A stretch of 64,000 bases of DNA from Bradyrhizobium sp. CCGUVB4N (GCF_024199945.1 NZ_JANADP010000001.1:5456001-5520000), one strand, 5' to 3'. Positions 24,169 to 35,242 are shown, numbered from the stretch's first letter. A program made the numbers and translations. Notes: generated by a model from the sequence alone, not told the origin.

Positions 24169-24327
24169 CACTCGTTGTTGGACAACGCTCCGGCGCTGGA
24201 CTTGATCGAATCAAAGCCGCAATCGGGTCGCGGCGATCAGTACGACACGCGTCACCTCGCTACAAAACCGTCGTGCTTCAAGAAGGCGTGCGCAAACCGT
24301 CCGAGGGGTTGAATCGTACGCAGGAAT

Positions 24328-24343
24328 ACTTACTTGAGTAAGT
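24328..24343. promoter_or_regulatory. 16-base perfect palindrome, operator-like
   Basis: ACTTACT-TG-AGTAAGT has perfect seven-base arms and ends three bases before the ATG of the small gene at 24347. The form is typical of TetR-family operators, though it does not resemble the palindromes before the local tetR gene. Confidence 0.45.
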
Positions 24344-24346
24344 CAA

Positions 24347-24589
24347 ATGACTAATTCACCAGAATGGAAGGCGATCGCCATCGCAGTGACGGTTGCGTTC
24401 GTGTCGATATCCCTGTTGGCAGTCGACGCGGCGCTGGACCTGAACGTCAACGGGCTGGCCAAACGCCTGGAGAGCGCGCAAGCCTCGTTCGTCGACACGA
24501 TGGGGCAGCACCAACTTGCCTTCGCCATTCCGACATGGGCCCGCGACAAGTCCCGCGCAGAGGAGAACTGTCAGGAAAGTCGGTGTTGA
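24347..24589 (+). CDS. Hypothetical small membrane protein
   Basis: The 80-residue frame has one predicted membrane helix (AIAIAVTVAFVSISLLAV, about 9-26) and a soluble tail with a Cys pair at the end (NCQESRC). There is no clear ribosome site. It follows the tetR gene by 180 bases and has a 16-base palindrome immediately upstream. I recognise no family; the coding status is uncertain and rests on the hydrophobic profile and its location in otherwise empty DNA. Confidence 0.4.
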   Translation: MTNSPEWKAIAIAVTVAFVSISLLAVDAALDLNVNGLAKRLESAQASFVDTMGQHQLAFAIPTWARDKSRAEENCQESRC

Positions 24590-24681
24590 CCGCCGGCCAC
24601 TGACACCGGATCACTCGGAAGACAGGACATCGCCTGCCGATCAGTGATCGTGCAAACCGCTGGTCGATTTCAGAAGTAAAA

Positions 24682-24759
24682 TGGTCGGAGCGAGAGGATT
24701 TGAACCTCCGACCCCTAGTCTCCCAGACTAGTGCGCTAACCGGGCTGCGCCACGCTCCG
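24682..24759 (-). tRNA. tRNA-Pro (anticodon GGG)
   Basis: On the minus strand the cloverleaf starts CGGAGCG and ends CGCTCCG with discriminator A. The anticodon arm is CTAGT-CTGGGAG-ACTAG, giving anticodon GGG, and the T arm contains GGTTCAAATCC. The 3' CCA is encoded (24684-24682). It lies between the small hypothetical gene and the merR-ihfA block, a place where tRNA-Pro is often found in this group. Confidence 0.95.
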
Positions 24760-24869
24760 AACGTCGTTCCATTAGCTAGGATCGCTGCTTTGCGCAAGGC
24801 GACCGGCACCATTTTGGTGTCTTCGCCGAAAGCCCCCGGAATGGACCACCAAGTGGACCAAAAGGCCGG

Positions 24870-25448
24870 TCAGGCGTCCTTCATCGCCTGATCGAGCATG
24901 TCCTTGCAGGCCACGAGGTCGGCAAGCACCCGTTCCAGCCGCTCCCGGTCCAGCGCGCTGGGGCCGGCCGGCGCGGCGGGGGCGCCGCCCTTGCGGAAGG
25001 TGGTGAGGATCTCTTCGTCGTCGACCTCCGTGAAGCGGAAGTCGATGCCCTCCTCTTCGTCGCCCTGGTAGTCGTCATCGTCGGCATCGGTGATGCCCTT
25101 GATGGGCGGCTCGTCGTCCGGCTCCATCAGGCTCGCGCCGATGGCGTCCTCGATCGCCCCGAACGAGACCGCGGCCGAGCCGTCGGCCAGGCCCTGCACC
25201 GATTTGACGCCGTGCTCTTTCAGGATCCGCTGCACCCCGCGGATGGTGTAGCCCTCTCCGTAGAGCAGACGGCGGATGCCCTTGAGCAGATCGACGTCGT
25301 CGGGGCGGTAATAGCGGCGGCCGCCGCTGCGCTTCATCGGCTTGATCTGGGAGAATCGCGTCTCCCAGAACCGCAGCACGTGCTGCGGAATGTCGAGTTC
25401 CTGCGCTACTTCGCTGATGGTTCGGAACGCATCCGGCGCCTTGTCCAA
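24870..25448 (-). CDS. MerR-family transcriptional regulator (ihfA-linked)
   Basis: The 192-residue protein has an N-terminal MerR helix-turn-helix: TISEVAQELDIPQHVLRFWE, then RRYYRPDDVDLLKGIRRLL and the second helix region YTIRGVQRIL. The rest is acidic and low in complexity (DADDDDYQGDEEEG), with no cysteine ligand set, so it is not a metal sensor. It lies just downstream of ihfA on the same strand, a pairing kept across many alphaproteobacteria. The start is a TTG at 25448 with AAAGGA nearby. Its target is not known. Confidence 0.85.
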   Translation of the reverse strand: MDKAPDAFRTISEVAQELDIPQHVLRFWETRFSQIKPMKRSGGRRYYRPDDVDLLKGIRRLLYGEGYTIRGVQRILKEHGVKSVQGLADGSAAVSFGAIEDAIGASLMEPDDEPPIKGITDADDDDYQGDEEEGIDFRFTEVDDEEILTTFRKGGAPAAPAGPSALDRERLERVLADLVACKDMLDQAMKDA

Positions 25449-25472
25449 ATGCCAAATCCTTTCCGAAGACGG

Positions 25473-25814
25473 TTAGGCCTCGGGTTGAGCCTTGCTGGCA
25501 TCGCCATTGGTGCGGTGCTGGGAATTGATCCGCTGCTTCAGGATCGCCGACGGCTTGAACACCATCACCCGGCGCGGCGAGATCGGCACCTCGGTGCCGG
25601 TCTTCGGATTACGACCGATACGCTGACCCTTCTTCCGGACCATGAAGGAGCCGAACGAGGACAGTTTCACCGTCTCGCCCTTCTCAAGGCAGTCGGTGAT
25701 CTCCTTCAGCACGAGTTCCACGAAGGCGGACGATTCCGTGCGCGACAGACCCACCTTCTGGTAGACGGCCTCGCAGAGATCAACACGCGTTACGGTTTTA
25801 CTTGTATCGGTCAT
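25473..25814 (-). CDS. ihfA: Integration host factor subunit alpha
   Basis: The 113-residue protein has the full HU/IHF fold: TRVDLCEAVYQKVGLSRTES, GETVKLSSFGSFMVRKKGQR, and the DNA-binding arm motif GRNPKTGTEVPISPRRVMVFKPS. The arm carries the intercalating Pro of IHF/HU. It should pair with IhfB to bend DNA at recombination, replication and sigma-54 promoter sites. The ATG at 25814 matches the family start; the frame is open nine codons further without similarity. It is followed closely by the merR gene and preceded by fabH, as in related genomes. Confidence 0.95.
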   Translation of the reverse strand: MTDTSKTVTRVDLCEAVYQKVGLSRTESSAFVELVLKEITDCLEKGETVKLSSFGSFMVRKKGQRIGRNPKTGTEVPISPRRVMVFKPSAILKQRINSQHRTNGDASKAQPEA

Positions 25815-25948
25815 CGCCCTGCCCCACATCACGGCGAACAATTGTTGTCTGAAATTATGAACTTACGTTACGGCGGTCAACACCGTTCATCAATGCAGAC
25901 GCATTGATAATCGCGGCCGATTCCGGCAAAATTTTATCGAATGTGGCT

Positions 25949-26929
25949 TTACCAGCGCACCAGCGCGGAGCCCCAGGTGAAGCCGCCGCCCATCGCCTCC
26001 AGCAGAACCATGTCGCCGCGCTTGATGCGGCCGTCCTTGCGCGCCACCGACAGCGCCAGCGGAATCGAGGCGGCGGAGGTATTGCCGTGACGATCCACCG
26101 TCAGCACCACCTTCTCCGGCGCGATATGGAGCTTGTGGGCGGAGGCGTCGATGATTCGCTTGTTGGCCTGGTGCGGCACGAACCAGTCGATGCTGTCGGC
26201 ATTGAGCCCGGTCGCCTCGAAGGCATCGACGATCACATCGGTGATCATGCCGACCGCATGCTTGAAGACCTCGCGGCCCTCCATGCGCAGATGGCCGACG
26301 GTCTGGGTCGAGGACGGTCCGCCGTCGACGAACAGCTTTGCCTTGTGGCGGCCGTCGGAGCGCAGATGCGAGGTCACGATGCCGCGGTCGGTTGCGGCCT
26401 GGCCCGGCTGCTCCTGCGCGTCCAGCACGACTGCGCCGGCGCCGTCGCCGAACAGCACGCAGGTGCCGCGGTCGTTCCAGTCGAGGATGCGCGAGAAGGT
26501 CTCGGCGCCGATCACCAGCGCACGCTTGTAGGCGCCGGTACGCAGGAAATTATCGGCGGTCGCCAGCGCGAACACGAAGCCCGAGCACACCGCCTGGAGG
26601 TCGAAGGCCGCGCCGTGATTGATGCCGAGCGCGTGCTGCACGGCAACCGCGGTCGCAGGGAACGTGTTGTCCGGCGTCGAGGTTGCGAGCACGATCAGCT
26701 CGATCGACTGCGCATCAACGCCGGCGTCGGCGAGCGCGGCCTGTGCCGCCTTGATCGCAAGATGCGAGGTGAACTCGCCGTCGGCCGCAATGTGCCGCTC
26801 GCGAATGCCGGTGCGCTGCACGATCCACTCGTCGGAGGTGTCGATGCGCGCCGCCAACTGGGCATTGGTCACCACCTGCTCCGGCAAGTAAGAGCCGCAG
26901 CCCAGCACGACCGAACGAATCTTGGTCAC
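25949..26929 (-). CDS. fabH: 3-oxoacyl-ACP synthase III
   Basis: The 326-residue enzyme condenses acetyl-CoA with malonyl-ACP, the first step of fatty acid elongation. The catalytic triad is visible: Cys115 in AVCSGF, His253 in VPHQANKRI and Asn283 in GNTSAAS. The GTG start at 26929 overlaps the plsX stop in the sequence GTGA, so the two are translationally coupled. The plsX-fabH-ihfA-merR order is standard in this group. The length is normal for the family. Confidence 0.96.
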   Translation of the reverse strand: MTKIRSVVLGCGSYLPEQVVTNAQLAARIDTSDEWIVQRTGIRERHIAADGEFTSHLAIKAAQAALADAGVDAQSIELIVLATSTPDNTFPATAVAVQHALGINHGAAFDLQAVCSGFVFALATADNFLRTGAYKRALVIGAETFSRILDWNDRGTCVLFGDGAGAVVLDAQEQPGQAATDRGIVTSHLRSDGRHKAKLFVDGGPSSTQTVGHLRMEGREVFKHAVGMITDVIVDAFEATGLNADSIDWFVPHQANKRIIDASAHKLHIAPEKVVLTVDRHGNTSAASIPLALSVARKDGRIKRGDMVLLEAMGGGFTWGSALVRW

Positions 26930-27987
26930 GAAACATCCTCCGGCGCGGTTGGCGCGGAACTGAGCGCGCCCCCATCGCGGTTGAGCATCTGATTGATCTT
27001 GTTCAGAAGATCGAATTTGGCCATCTCATAACCAACATCGATCGCATAGGCAAAGCCTTCGGCGTTAATGCCGCCATGGCTCTTCACCACAAGCCCGTTC
27101 AGCCCAAGCAGCACGCCACCATTCGACTTGTTCGGGTCCATCTTGTCCCGCAGGGCCTGGAAGGCATTGCGGGCAAAGAGATAGCCGAGCCTGGACAGCC
27201 AGCTCCGCTGAATCTCGTCACGAAGTAAATCCGCCATCTGGCGCGCGGTTCCCTCGGCAGCCTTGAGCGCGATGTTGCCGCTGTACCCTTCGGTCACGAT
27301 CACATCGGCCATCCCCTTGCCGATACCGTCGCCCTCGACGAAGCCGATATAGTCGAGCTCGGGCAGATTCCGCGCGCGCAGCATCTCGCCGGCTTCGCGG
27401 ATCTCCTCGTGCCCCTTGACCTCCTCGGTCCCGATATTGAGCAGGCCGACCGTGGGGCGCTTCTTGTTGAACAGCACGCTCGCCTTGGCCGCGCCCATGA
27501 CCGCCATCGACACCAGATGGTGCGCATCGCCACCGATGGTGGCGCCGAGGTCGAGCACGACGGACGAGCCGCGCTTGGTCGGCCAGATCGCGGAGATGGC
27601 CGGCCGGTCGATGCCCGGCAGCGTGCGCAGATGGAATCGCGACATCGCCATCAGCGCGCCGGTATTGCCGGCGGAGACCGCGACATCGGCCTCGCCTTTC
27701 TTCACGGCGTCGATGGCAAGCCACATCGAGGAGGTCTTGCGGCCGCGCCGCAGCGCCTGGCTCGGCTTGTCCGAGCCGCTGACGGCAATTTCGGTATGGA
27801 TGATCCGGGAGGCGGCCTTGAGCCTGGGATGGCGATCGAGCTCGGGCTCGATTCTGGCGCGGTCCCCGACCAGCAAGAACTCGGTCTCGGGATGCCGGCC
27901 GAGCGAGATGGCCGCGCCTGGTATGACGACAGGGGCGCCGACGTCGCCCCCCATGGCGTCAAGCGCGATACGAACCTTGCTTGGCAT
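26926..27987 (-). CDS. plsX: Phosphate acyltransferase PlsX
   Basis: The 353-residue protein converts acyl-ACP to acyl-phosphate for the PlsY step of phospholipid synthesis. It starts IALDAMGGDVGAP and keeps VAVSAGNTGALMA, RPAISAIWPT and YSGNIALKAAEGTA. The ATG at 27987 is preferred to a TTG one codon earlier. Its stop overlaps the fabH start. The gap to yceD upstream is 296 bases and should contain the operon promoter. Confidence 0.96.
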   Translation of the reverse strand: MPSKVRIALDAMGGDVGAPVVIPGAAISLGRHPETEFLLVGDRARIEPELDRHPRLKAASRIIHTEIAVSGSDKPSQALRRGRKTSSMWLAIDAVKKGEADVAVSAGNTGALMAMSRFHLRTLPGIDRPAISAIWPTKRGSSVVLDLGATIGGDAHHLVSMAVMGAAKASVLFNKKRPTVGLLNIGTEEVKGHEEIREAGEMLRARNLPELDYIGFVEGDGIGKGMADVIVTEGYSGNIALKAAEGTARQMADLLRDEIQRSWLSRLGYLFARNAFQALRDKMDPNKSNGGVLLGLNGLVVKSHGGINAEGFAYAIDVGYEMAKFDLLNKINQMLNRDGGALSSAPTAPEDVS

Positions 27988-28283
27988 CAAAATCCCGGAA
28001 ACCTGGTCTGGCGCGGTCGTCGATCAGCGGGGCCGCGGAATGGGCTCGCCATGGACATGGCGACCGGCCGAGCGCCACGCCGCGCCCGAACCGGGCGGAC
28101 AATAGCGTTTTGTTATCCCGAAACAACCTCTTGCCCCCAGCCTTTTGGATTAAGGGCGATCCGCCGGCGGATCCTCGAATTGGCAAGAAAACAATAGAAA
28201 TCAAAGAGCTAAGACGGCCTTTCAAACCAGTCCCGCAAACACCTCACGCTCCGTCACACAGCGGTCTTACGGGGAATGCCCAG

Positions 28284-28865
28284 CTATTTGCCTTTCTTCT
28301 TGCCCTGCTTGTTGTCCTGGAGTGCTTTCAGCGCCGCGAACGGATGATCCTCGGGATCGAGTGCGGTGACCTCCGCCTCGAACACGGCCCCCGGTTTGCG
28401 GGGGTAAGGGTCGATCGCCAGGAACACCGCGTCGGTCGCGATACGGCCGAGATCGATGATCCCGTTGACGATAGCCTCCGGTGGATCGGCGACCTCCGGG
28501 GGTTCCTCGTTGTCCTCGCCTTCCTCGATCAGGTCAGCCAGCCGCCGCGCCTCGGCCTCGGGCGCAAAGGTCAGATCGACCTCCTCGTCGATGTCGCTCT
28601 CCATCGGATCGAGCGTGACCACGCAGGTCTGGCCGATCCGAGCGCGGACCCGGCCCGTGACCTGGAGCCGGCCGCCGCTCTTGGGCACGACGTCGAGGTC
28701 GGCATGGACCGACAGGACCTCACGCACGCCCGCGAGATCGGCCATGGCCTGACGCTCGGCCGCCGATGCTTCGAGCTCACGATGCAAGCCGGTATCCGGA
28801 ATATGCGCCACCATCACGGGCACGCGCCAGGGATCAGGTTCGGATCCGGTCATCGGTCGATTCAT
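28284..28865 (-). CDS. YceD/DUF177 family protein
   Basis: The 193-residue protein matches DUF177: an acidic body with the motif TGRVRARIGQTCVVTLDPMES, where the Cys is the usual conserved residue, and a basic tail (NKQGKKKGK). Bacterial YceD is thought to act in 23S rRNA maturation or ribosome assembly and is normally linked to rpmF and plsX. Here rpmF is absent from the gap but plsX follows. The ATG at 28865 overlaps the stop of the chaperone gene as ATGA. The function is inferred from context. Confidence 0.85.
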   Translation of the reverse strand: MNRPMTGSEPDPWRVPVMVAHIPDTGLHRELEASAAERQAMADLAGVREVLSVHADLDVVPKSGGRLQVTGRVRARIGQTCVVTLDPMESDIDEEVDLTFAPEAEARRLADLIEEGEDNEEPPEVADPPEAIVNGIIDLGRIATDAVFLAIDPYPRKPGAVFEAEVTALDPEDHPFAALKALQDNKQGKKKGK

Positions 28866-29416
28866 GACGTTCCATCCTCCCGAAGCGGTGCGGGAAATTT
28901 GAAGGATCCGCGCAGCAGCGCAGCATCTTCGGTCTGGCCGAGATCAGCATCCGTCGCCACCGCGTAGGCCGCCAGCCGCCGTGCGTGATCCATCCCGGCG
29001 CCATTCAAGATATTCTTGCAGATTGCCTGCGCCAGCGCCTCGGCGCCCGTATCGATTGCCTGGTCGTAAGCCTGGACGCGGCCGTAAAAGGCCTCGCCGA
29101 AGGCCCGCATCCGCTTCGGGACGGTCTGATCGCCGATGCCCATCTCGCGCAGATTGTCGTCCATGTCCTCGCAGAAGCGGTCGAACAGGGCCTGCGACAG
29201 CTCCACCCCGCCGTGGGCGACAGTCCGCAGCCGCCGCAGCAACAGCCAGAGGTGCAGCAGCAACAGGTCAAAACGGCCATTAACCGTATCAGGCACGCCC
29301 AAGTCCCGGTAAAATATGGGTTCTCGCGCCTGCGTCACGATCATGCCATAGATGGCCTCAATGGTGCCGGCCGGGGCTAGCCGGGGTTTCCTGAAGTGAT
29401 TGAACGGCCAAAGCAT
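28862..29416 (-). CDS. Ubiquinol-cytochrome c chaperone family protein (CBP3/UQCC1-like)
   Basis: The 184-residue protein contains the family core: AIYGMIVTQAREPIFYRDLGVPDTVNGRFDLLLLHLWLLLRRL (split around FYRDLGVPDT), then FCEDMDDNLREMGIGDQTVPKRMR and GRVQAYDQAI. Its eukaryotic relatives help assemble cytochrome b of complex III. It should act on bc1 complex biogenesis at the inner membrane. It overlaps the yceD start by four bases and is divergent from the bamE-like lipoprotein gene. Length is normal for the family. Confidence 0.88.
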   Translation of the reverse strand: MLWPFNHFRKPRLAPAGTIEAIYGMIVTQAREPIFYRDLGVPDTVNGRFDLLLLHLWLLLRRLRTVAHGGVELSQALFDRFCEDMDDNLREMGIGDQTVPKRMRAFGEAFYGRVQAYDQAIDTGAEALAQAICKNILNGAGMDHARRLAAYAVATDADLGQTEDAALLRGSFKFPAPLREDGTS

Positions 29417-29514
29417 TGTGGTTTCCGCAAGCGGGCGCGCGCGAGTTGCATTCAGAGCCTCCGCCCGGTACTTCAGCGCCTCGCGCGACGCAAGGGGACG
29501 GAATCAGTTCCACT

Positions 29515-30000
29515 ATGACGATAACGAACCAGACCAGCCTGCGCGCAGACAAGCGGCGCGGCCTTCATGCACGCTGGCGCGGCTTGCGCATGCTCGCGGC
29601 CGTGGCTCTGGTCGGTGGCGCCCTTGCGGGATGCACCGGCGAGCAGTTCCAGAAGGGCTACATCCTGCCCCCCGGCGCGCTCGAGCAGATTCCGATCGGT
29701 GCGAGCCAGGATCAGGTGCTGATCGTGATGGGCACGCCCTCCACGGTCGCGACGCTGGACGGTGAGGTGTTCTACTACATCTCGCAGCGCTCGGAGCGCA
29801 TGGTCGCCTTCATGAACCAGAAGGTGGTCGACCAGCGCGTCATCGCCGTCTATTTCGACAAGAACCGGCGCGTGCGCAGGCTTGCGAATTACGGCCTGCA
29901 GGACGGCAAGATCTTCGACTCCATCAGCCGGACCACGCCGACCTCGGGTCAGGAGATGAGCTACCTCGCGCCGCTGTTCAAGCTGCTCAGCTTTAACTGA
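29515..30000 (+). CDS. bamE: BamE/SmpA-OmlA family outer-membrane lipoprotein
   Basis: The 161-residue protein has a signal sequence ending LVGGALAG-C, a lipobox with the lipidated Cys, and the SmpA/OmlA domain: KGYILPPGALEQIPIGASQDQVLIVMGTPST, then FYYISQRSERMVAF and RVIAVYFDKNRRV. BamE is the small lipoprotein of the BAM complex, which inserts barrels such as the porin in this window. The ATG at 29515 gives the shortest good signal; the open frame is longer upstream but unconserved. It is divergent from the chaperone gene, a common arrangement. Confidence 0.9.
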   Translation: MTITNQTSLRADKRRGLHARWRGLRMLAAVALVGGALAGCTGEQFQKGYILPPGALEQIPIGASQDQVLIVMGTPSTVATLDGEVFYYISQRSERMVAFMNQKVVDQRVIAVYFDKNRRVRRLANYGLQDGKIFDSISRTTPTSGQEMSYLAPLFKLLSFN

Positions 30001-30117
30001 GGCTCAACCCTGCGGCGTCGTGCCGCCCTTGGCGCGGCACCTGCGGGCGCGCGCGACTTGCCGTTGCACGCCGGGTTCCATACGCTCTCTGCAAAACAAG
30101 AAGCAGGGAGTGGATTC

Positions 30118-31131
30118 GTGCCCAATCAACTTCAGAACAAGATTCTGTCCCGCCGCCGCGTGCTCGCCGGTGCCGCCGGCCTCTCGGCCGCAGCCATCCT
30201 GCCGCGATCGAGCCTTGCGGACTGGAAGCCGACCGAGAACATCCGCGTGATCGTGCCGGCTGCGGCCGGCGGCTCGACCGACGTCATGGGACGGTTGCTC
30301 GCAGCCCATCTCCAGTCCGCCTGGGGCCAGACCGCGGTCGTGGAGAATCGATCGGGCGGCGGCGGCACGATCGGTACGGCCGAAGTGGTTCGCTCCAAGG
30401 CCGACGGCCACACCATCCTGATCGGCAACCCCGGGCCGAACGCGATCGCCTACAGCATTTTCAAGAACCTCAGCTACAAGCCGGACCAGCTCCAGCCGGT
30501 CTCCAACATGATCCGGATCCCGAACATCGTCTCGGCGCATCCGAAGACCGGCATCAAATCGGTCGCCGAGCTGATCGCGTATCTGAAGGCCAATCCGGAC
30601 AAGCTCAGCTACGCCTCCTCCGGCGTCGGCCAGAGCCCTCACCTCACCGGCGCCTGGTTCCTCCAGCTCACAGGGCTGAAGATGACGCACATCCCGTTCC
30701 GCGGCGCCGGGCCCGCGCTTCAGGCCGCGCTTGCCGGCGACATCCAGATCCTGTTCGACAATCTCTATCCGAGCCTGCCGCAGGTTCAGAACGGCACGCT
30801 CAACGGCCTTTGCGTGACCACGACCGAGCGGAGCGATCTCGCGCCGAACCTGCCGACCATGCGCGAGAGCGCGCCGGAGCTTGCGAACTTCGATGTGTCG
30901 TCATGGTTCTCGGTGTTTCTGCCGAGGGCCGTCCCTGCCCCGGTGCTGGAAGCGCTCAATCTCCAGGTCAAGGCGATGCTCGAGCGCGACGACATGAAGA
31001 AGCAGATCGCCGCCATGGGCGCCCGCGCCGACTACGGCACGCCGCAGCAATTCGCAGACTTCGTGGACGCCGAGACGAAGAAATTCGCCGGCATCATCCA
31101 GAAGGAAGGCCTGCAGATGGACGTGCAGTAG
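30118..31131 (+). CDS. Bug family (TTT-type) periplasmic solute-binding protein
   Basis: The 337-residue protein has a twin-arginine signal, SRRRVLAGAAGLSAAAIL, and a Bug fold: IRVIVPAAAGGSTDVMGRLLA, GTAEVVRSKADGHTILIG, and HIPFRGAGPALQAALAGDIQ. Such proteins bind carboxylates and usually feed TctAB-type transporters, but no membrane partner is nearby, so it is an orphan. The start is the GTG at 30118 with AGGGAG seven bases upstream. Twin-arginine export suggests it folds in the cytoplasm before transport. The ligand is unknown. Confidence 0.85.
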   Translation: MPNQLQNKILSRRRVLAGAAGLSAAAILPRSSLADWKPTENIRVIVPAAAGGSTDVMGRLLAAHLQSAWGQTAVVENRSGGGGTIGTAEVVRSKADGHTILIGNPGPNAIAYSIFKNLSYKPDQLQPVSNMIRIPNIVSAHPKTGIKSVAELIAYLKANPDKLSYASSGVGQSPHLTGAWFLQLTGLKMTHIPFRGAGPALQAALAGDIQILFDNLYPSLPQVQNGTLNGLCVTTTERSDLAPNLPTMRESAPELANFDVSSWFSVFLPRAVPAPVLEALNLQVKAMLERDDMKKQIAAMGARADYGTPQQFADFVDAETKKFAGIIQKEGLQMDVQ

Positions 31132-31183
31132 GCGCCTCCTCCGTCATCGCGACTCGCAATGACACGGTGACCCGGCAAACAAA

Positions 31184-31208
31184 AACCCCGCGGCTCACGC
31201 CGCGGGGT
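31184..31208. terminator. Bidirectional terminator between the Bug gene and hppA
   Basis: AACCCCGCGGC and GCCGCGGGGTT pair over a four-base loop, with an A-run before and a T-run after. It can end both convergent transcripts. Confidence 0.92.
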
Positions 31209-31230
31209 TTTATCTTGTGTCATCGACGGA

Positions 31231-33351
<2,121 letters not shown>

Positions 33352-33436
33352 GTGATTTTTGCCTCAGATCCTTGATGTACGTACCCCCGGTGCCTTTTGT
33401 TTTTCCGTCAAGCGGTGCGGCACCCTTATGTTGAAC

Positions 33437-33467
33437 AGGGCCGCCCCTTGCACGAAGGGGTGGCCCT
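33437..33467. terminator. Hairpin between thiL and hppA
   Basis: AGGGCCGCCCCTT and AAGGGGTGGCCCT pair with one G-T position around a five-base loop. It lies 120 bases past thiL on the minus strand and 85 before hppA. There is no U-run, so termination is plausible but not certain. Confidence 0.55.
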
Positions 33468-33589
33468 AGTCGGTCACAAGCTTGCCAAAATCAAATTGAG
33501 GGTGCAACGCCGGATGAGGCCGAAAAAGCCGATCTCGGCAAGTATTTAGACCTAATCCCGAGCGGCTGGCCGCCGGCCTGGCGCATTTC

Positions 33590-34591
33590 CTAGAAGTGGC
33601 TGTAGGACAGCCGCTTCAAGGCCAGCTCCTGCCCCTGCCCGTCAAGGAAGCGCGGCCGCTCAAGGCCCGCGACGATGGTGCCGATCGCCGTGACGGCCAG
33701 ACCCGCCGCCCGCCCCGCTTCCATCAGCGCATCGCTCTGTGCCGGCGGCACCGTGCACAGCACCTCGTAATCGTCGCCCCCGGCAAGCAGCGTCTCAACG
33801 CAAATGGCATTGCGGGCGACCAGGCCTGCCGCCGCGGCCGAGAGCGGCACGCTCGCCACGTTGACCGTGGCGGACACACCGGATGCTGCACAGAGTTTCG
33901 TCAGGTCGCCGGCGAGCCCGTCGGAGACGTCCATCGCCGCCGTCGCGTGATCACGCACGGCCTGCGCCAGCACGTTGCGCGGCTGAGGGATCCGATAGCG
34001 CGAGATCAGCGCTTCTCTTGCTGCCGGATCGGAGGTCAGCGCCGTGGCCGCCGCGCCGCCGGTCAGCATATCGAGGCCGAGCGCGGCATCGCCGATCGTC
34101 CCCGTCACGAGGATAACATCGCCCGGCTTGGCACCGGTGCGGCCGACCATCCGCCCCTTCGGCACACGGCCGAAGGCGGTGATCGAGATCATCTGCGGTC
34201 CCGGCGTCGACACCGTGTCACCGCCGAGCAGCGGGCAGGCAAAGGTCTTGGCGTCCTCGCCGAGCGCATCGGCGAACGGCCTGAGCCAGGCGTCTTCCTT
34301 GCTCCGTAGCGCCAGCGTCAGCACGAATCCGGCGGGCGCAGCTCCCTTGGCGGCGAGATCGGACAGGTTCACCCGCAGCGCCTTGCGCGCGATGGTGTCG
34401 GGGGGATCGGTGGCAAGATAATGCACGCCCTCAACCACGGCGTCGGTGGTGACGACGATATCGTCGCCCGACGAGGACAGGATCGCGGCATCGTCGACGA
34501 GGGCGAACGCGCCGGGATCAGTCGCCAGCGGCTTGAAATAGCGCGCGATCAGGGAGTCTTCGGCGGAGGCTTGGTTTTTGTCCTGCGTCAC
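33590..34591 (-). CDS. thiL: Thiamine-monophosphate kinase
   Basis: The 333-residue ATP-dependent kinase makes thiamine diphosphate from the monophosphate. It belongs to the PurM/SelD fold: LVDDAAIL and VVTTDAVVEGVHYL near the start (metal and phosphate ligands), then RKALRVNLSDLAAKGA, GGDTVSTPG, and AAMDVSDGLAGDLTKL. The start is a GTG at 34591 directly after the intergenic palindrome. nusB lies upstream on the same strand, a common partner. No thiamine riboswitch is visible in front of it. Confidence 0.95.
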   Translation of the reverse strand: MTQDKNQASAEDSLIARYFKPLATDPGAFALVDDAAILSSSGDDIVVTTDAVVEGVHYLATDPPDTIARKALRVNLSDLAAKGAAPAGFVLTLALRSKEDAWLRPFADALGEDAKTFACPLLGGDTVSTPGPQMISITAFGRVPKGRMVGRTGAKPGDVILVTGTIGDAALGLDMLTGGAAATALTSDPAAREALISRYRIPQPRNVLAQAVRDHATAAMDVSDGLAGDLTKLCAASGVSATVNVASVPLSAAAAGLVARNAICVETLLAGGDDYEVLCTVPPAQSDALMEAGRAAGLAVTAIGTIVAGLERPRFLDGQGQELALKRLSYSHF

Positions 34592-34600
34592 GATAGCAGA

Positions 34601-34720
34601 CCCGTCATCCTGAGGTGCGAGCCCTTGCGAGCCTCGAAGGATGCACGGCCGAGGTGCAGCCCAGTGGCACGCCGCCGCCCTTCGAGGCCTCCGCTTCGCT
34701 CCGGCACCTCAGGGTGACGG
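34601..34720. repeat. Intergenic palindromic repeat (CCGTCA..GGTGACGG type)
   Basis: CCGTCATCCTGAGGTGC (34602-34618) and GCACCTCAGGGTGACGG (34704-34720) are imperfect inverted repeats, with a second pair, CCTCGAAGG/CCTTCGAGG, inside. It sits between nusB and thiL and could attenuate transcription into thiL. Confidence 0.75.
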
Positions 34721-34744
34721 CTACGGCGGAAGTCGTCGTCTCAA

Positions 34745-35239
34745 TTACCCCCGCCCGAACTCATCACCGCGAAACTGGCGGCCGATCTGGTCGAGCACCG
34801 CGTTGACCATGCCGGTCTCCTCGCGGTCGACGAAGGCGTTGGCAACATCAACGTATTCCGAGACGACGACACGGCCCGGCACGTCCTTGCGGTGCTGGAG
34901 CTCATAGGCTCCTGCCCGCAGCACCGCGCGCAGGATCGCCTCGATCCGCTTCAGCGGCCATCCCTTCGACAACGCCTCGTCGATCAGAGGATCGAGCTTC
35001 TTCTGGTCGCGAACGACACCGGAGACGACGTCGCGGAAGAATGCCGCTTCCGCCGGCAGGTAAGTATCGCCTTCGACCTCGTTGCCGAGCCAGTGGCTCT
35101 CGAACTCCGCAAAGATGTCGTTGATGCCGGCACCGGCGATATCCATCTGGTAGAGCGCCTGGACGGCCGCGAGCCGCGCCGCACCGCGCCGGTTCGCTTT
35201 CTTCTCCGCAGGTCCCGCCGGTTTTTTCGCGTCAACCAT
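34745..35239 (-). CDS. nusB: Transcription antitermination factor NusB
   Basis: The 164-residue protein is all helical, with RRGAARLAAVQALYQMDIAG at the start, and ends LRAGAYELQHRKDVPGRVVVSEYVDVANAF, the RNA-binding and S10-contact region of NusB. It takes part in rRNA antitermination together with NusE/S10. The ATG at 35239 follows the ribH stop after three bases, so the two are coupled. An N-terminal KKPAGPAEKKANRRG tail is typical of the group. Confidence 0.95.
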   Translation of the reverse strand: MVDAKKPAGPAEKKANRRGAARLAAVQALYQMDIAGAGINDIFAEFESHWLGNEVEGDTYLPAEAAFFRDVVSGVVRDQKKLDPLIDEALSKGWPLKRIEAILRAVLRAGAYELQHRKDVPGRVVVSEYVDVANAFVDREETGMVNAVLDQIGRQFRGDEFGRG

Positions 35240-35242
35240 GGC

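Noticed and set aside
24202..24214. TTGAT-CGA-ATCAA, a FixK/FNR-like site
   Set aside because: The spacer is three bases instead of four, and no gene start follows at a suitable distance.
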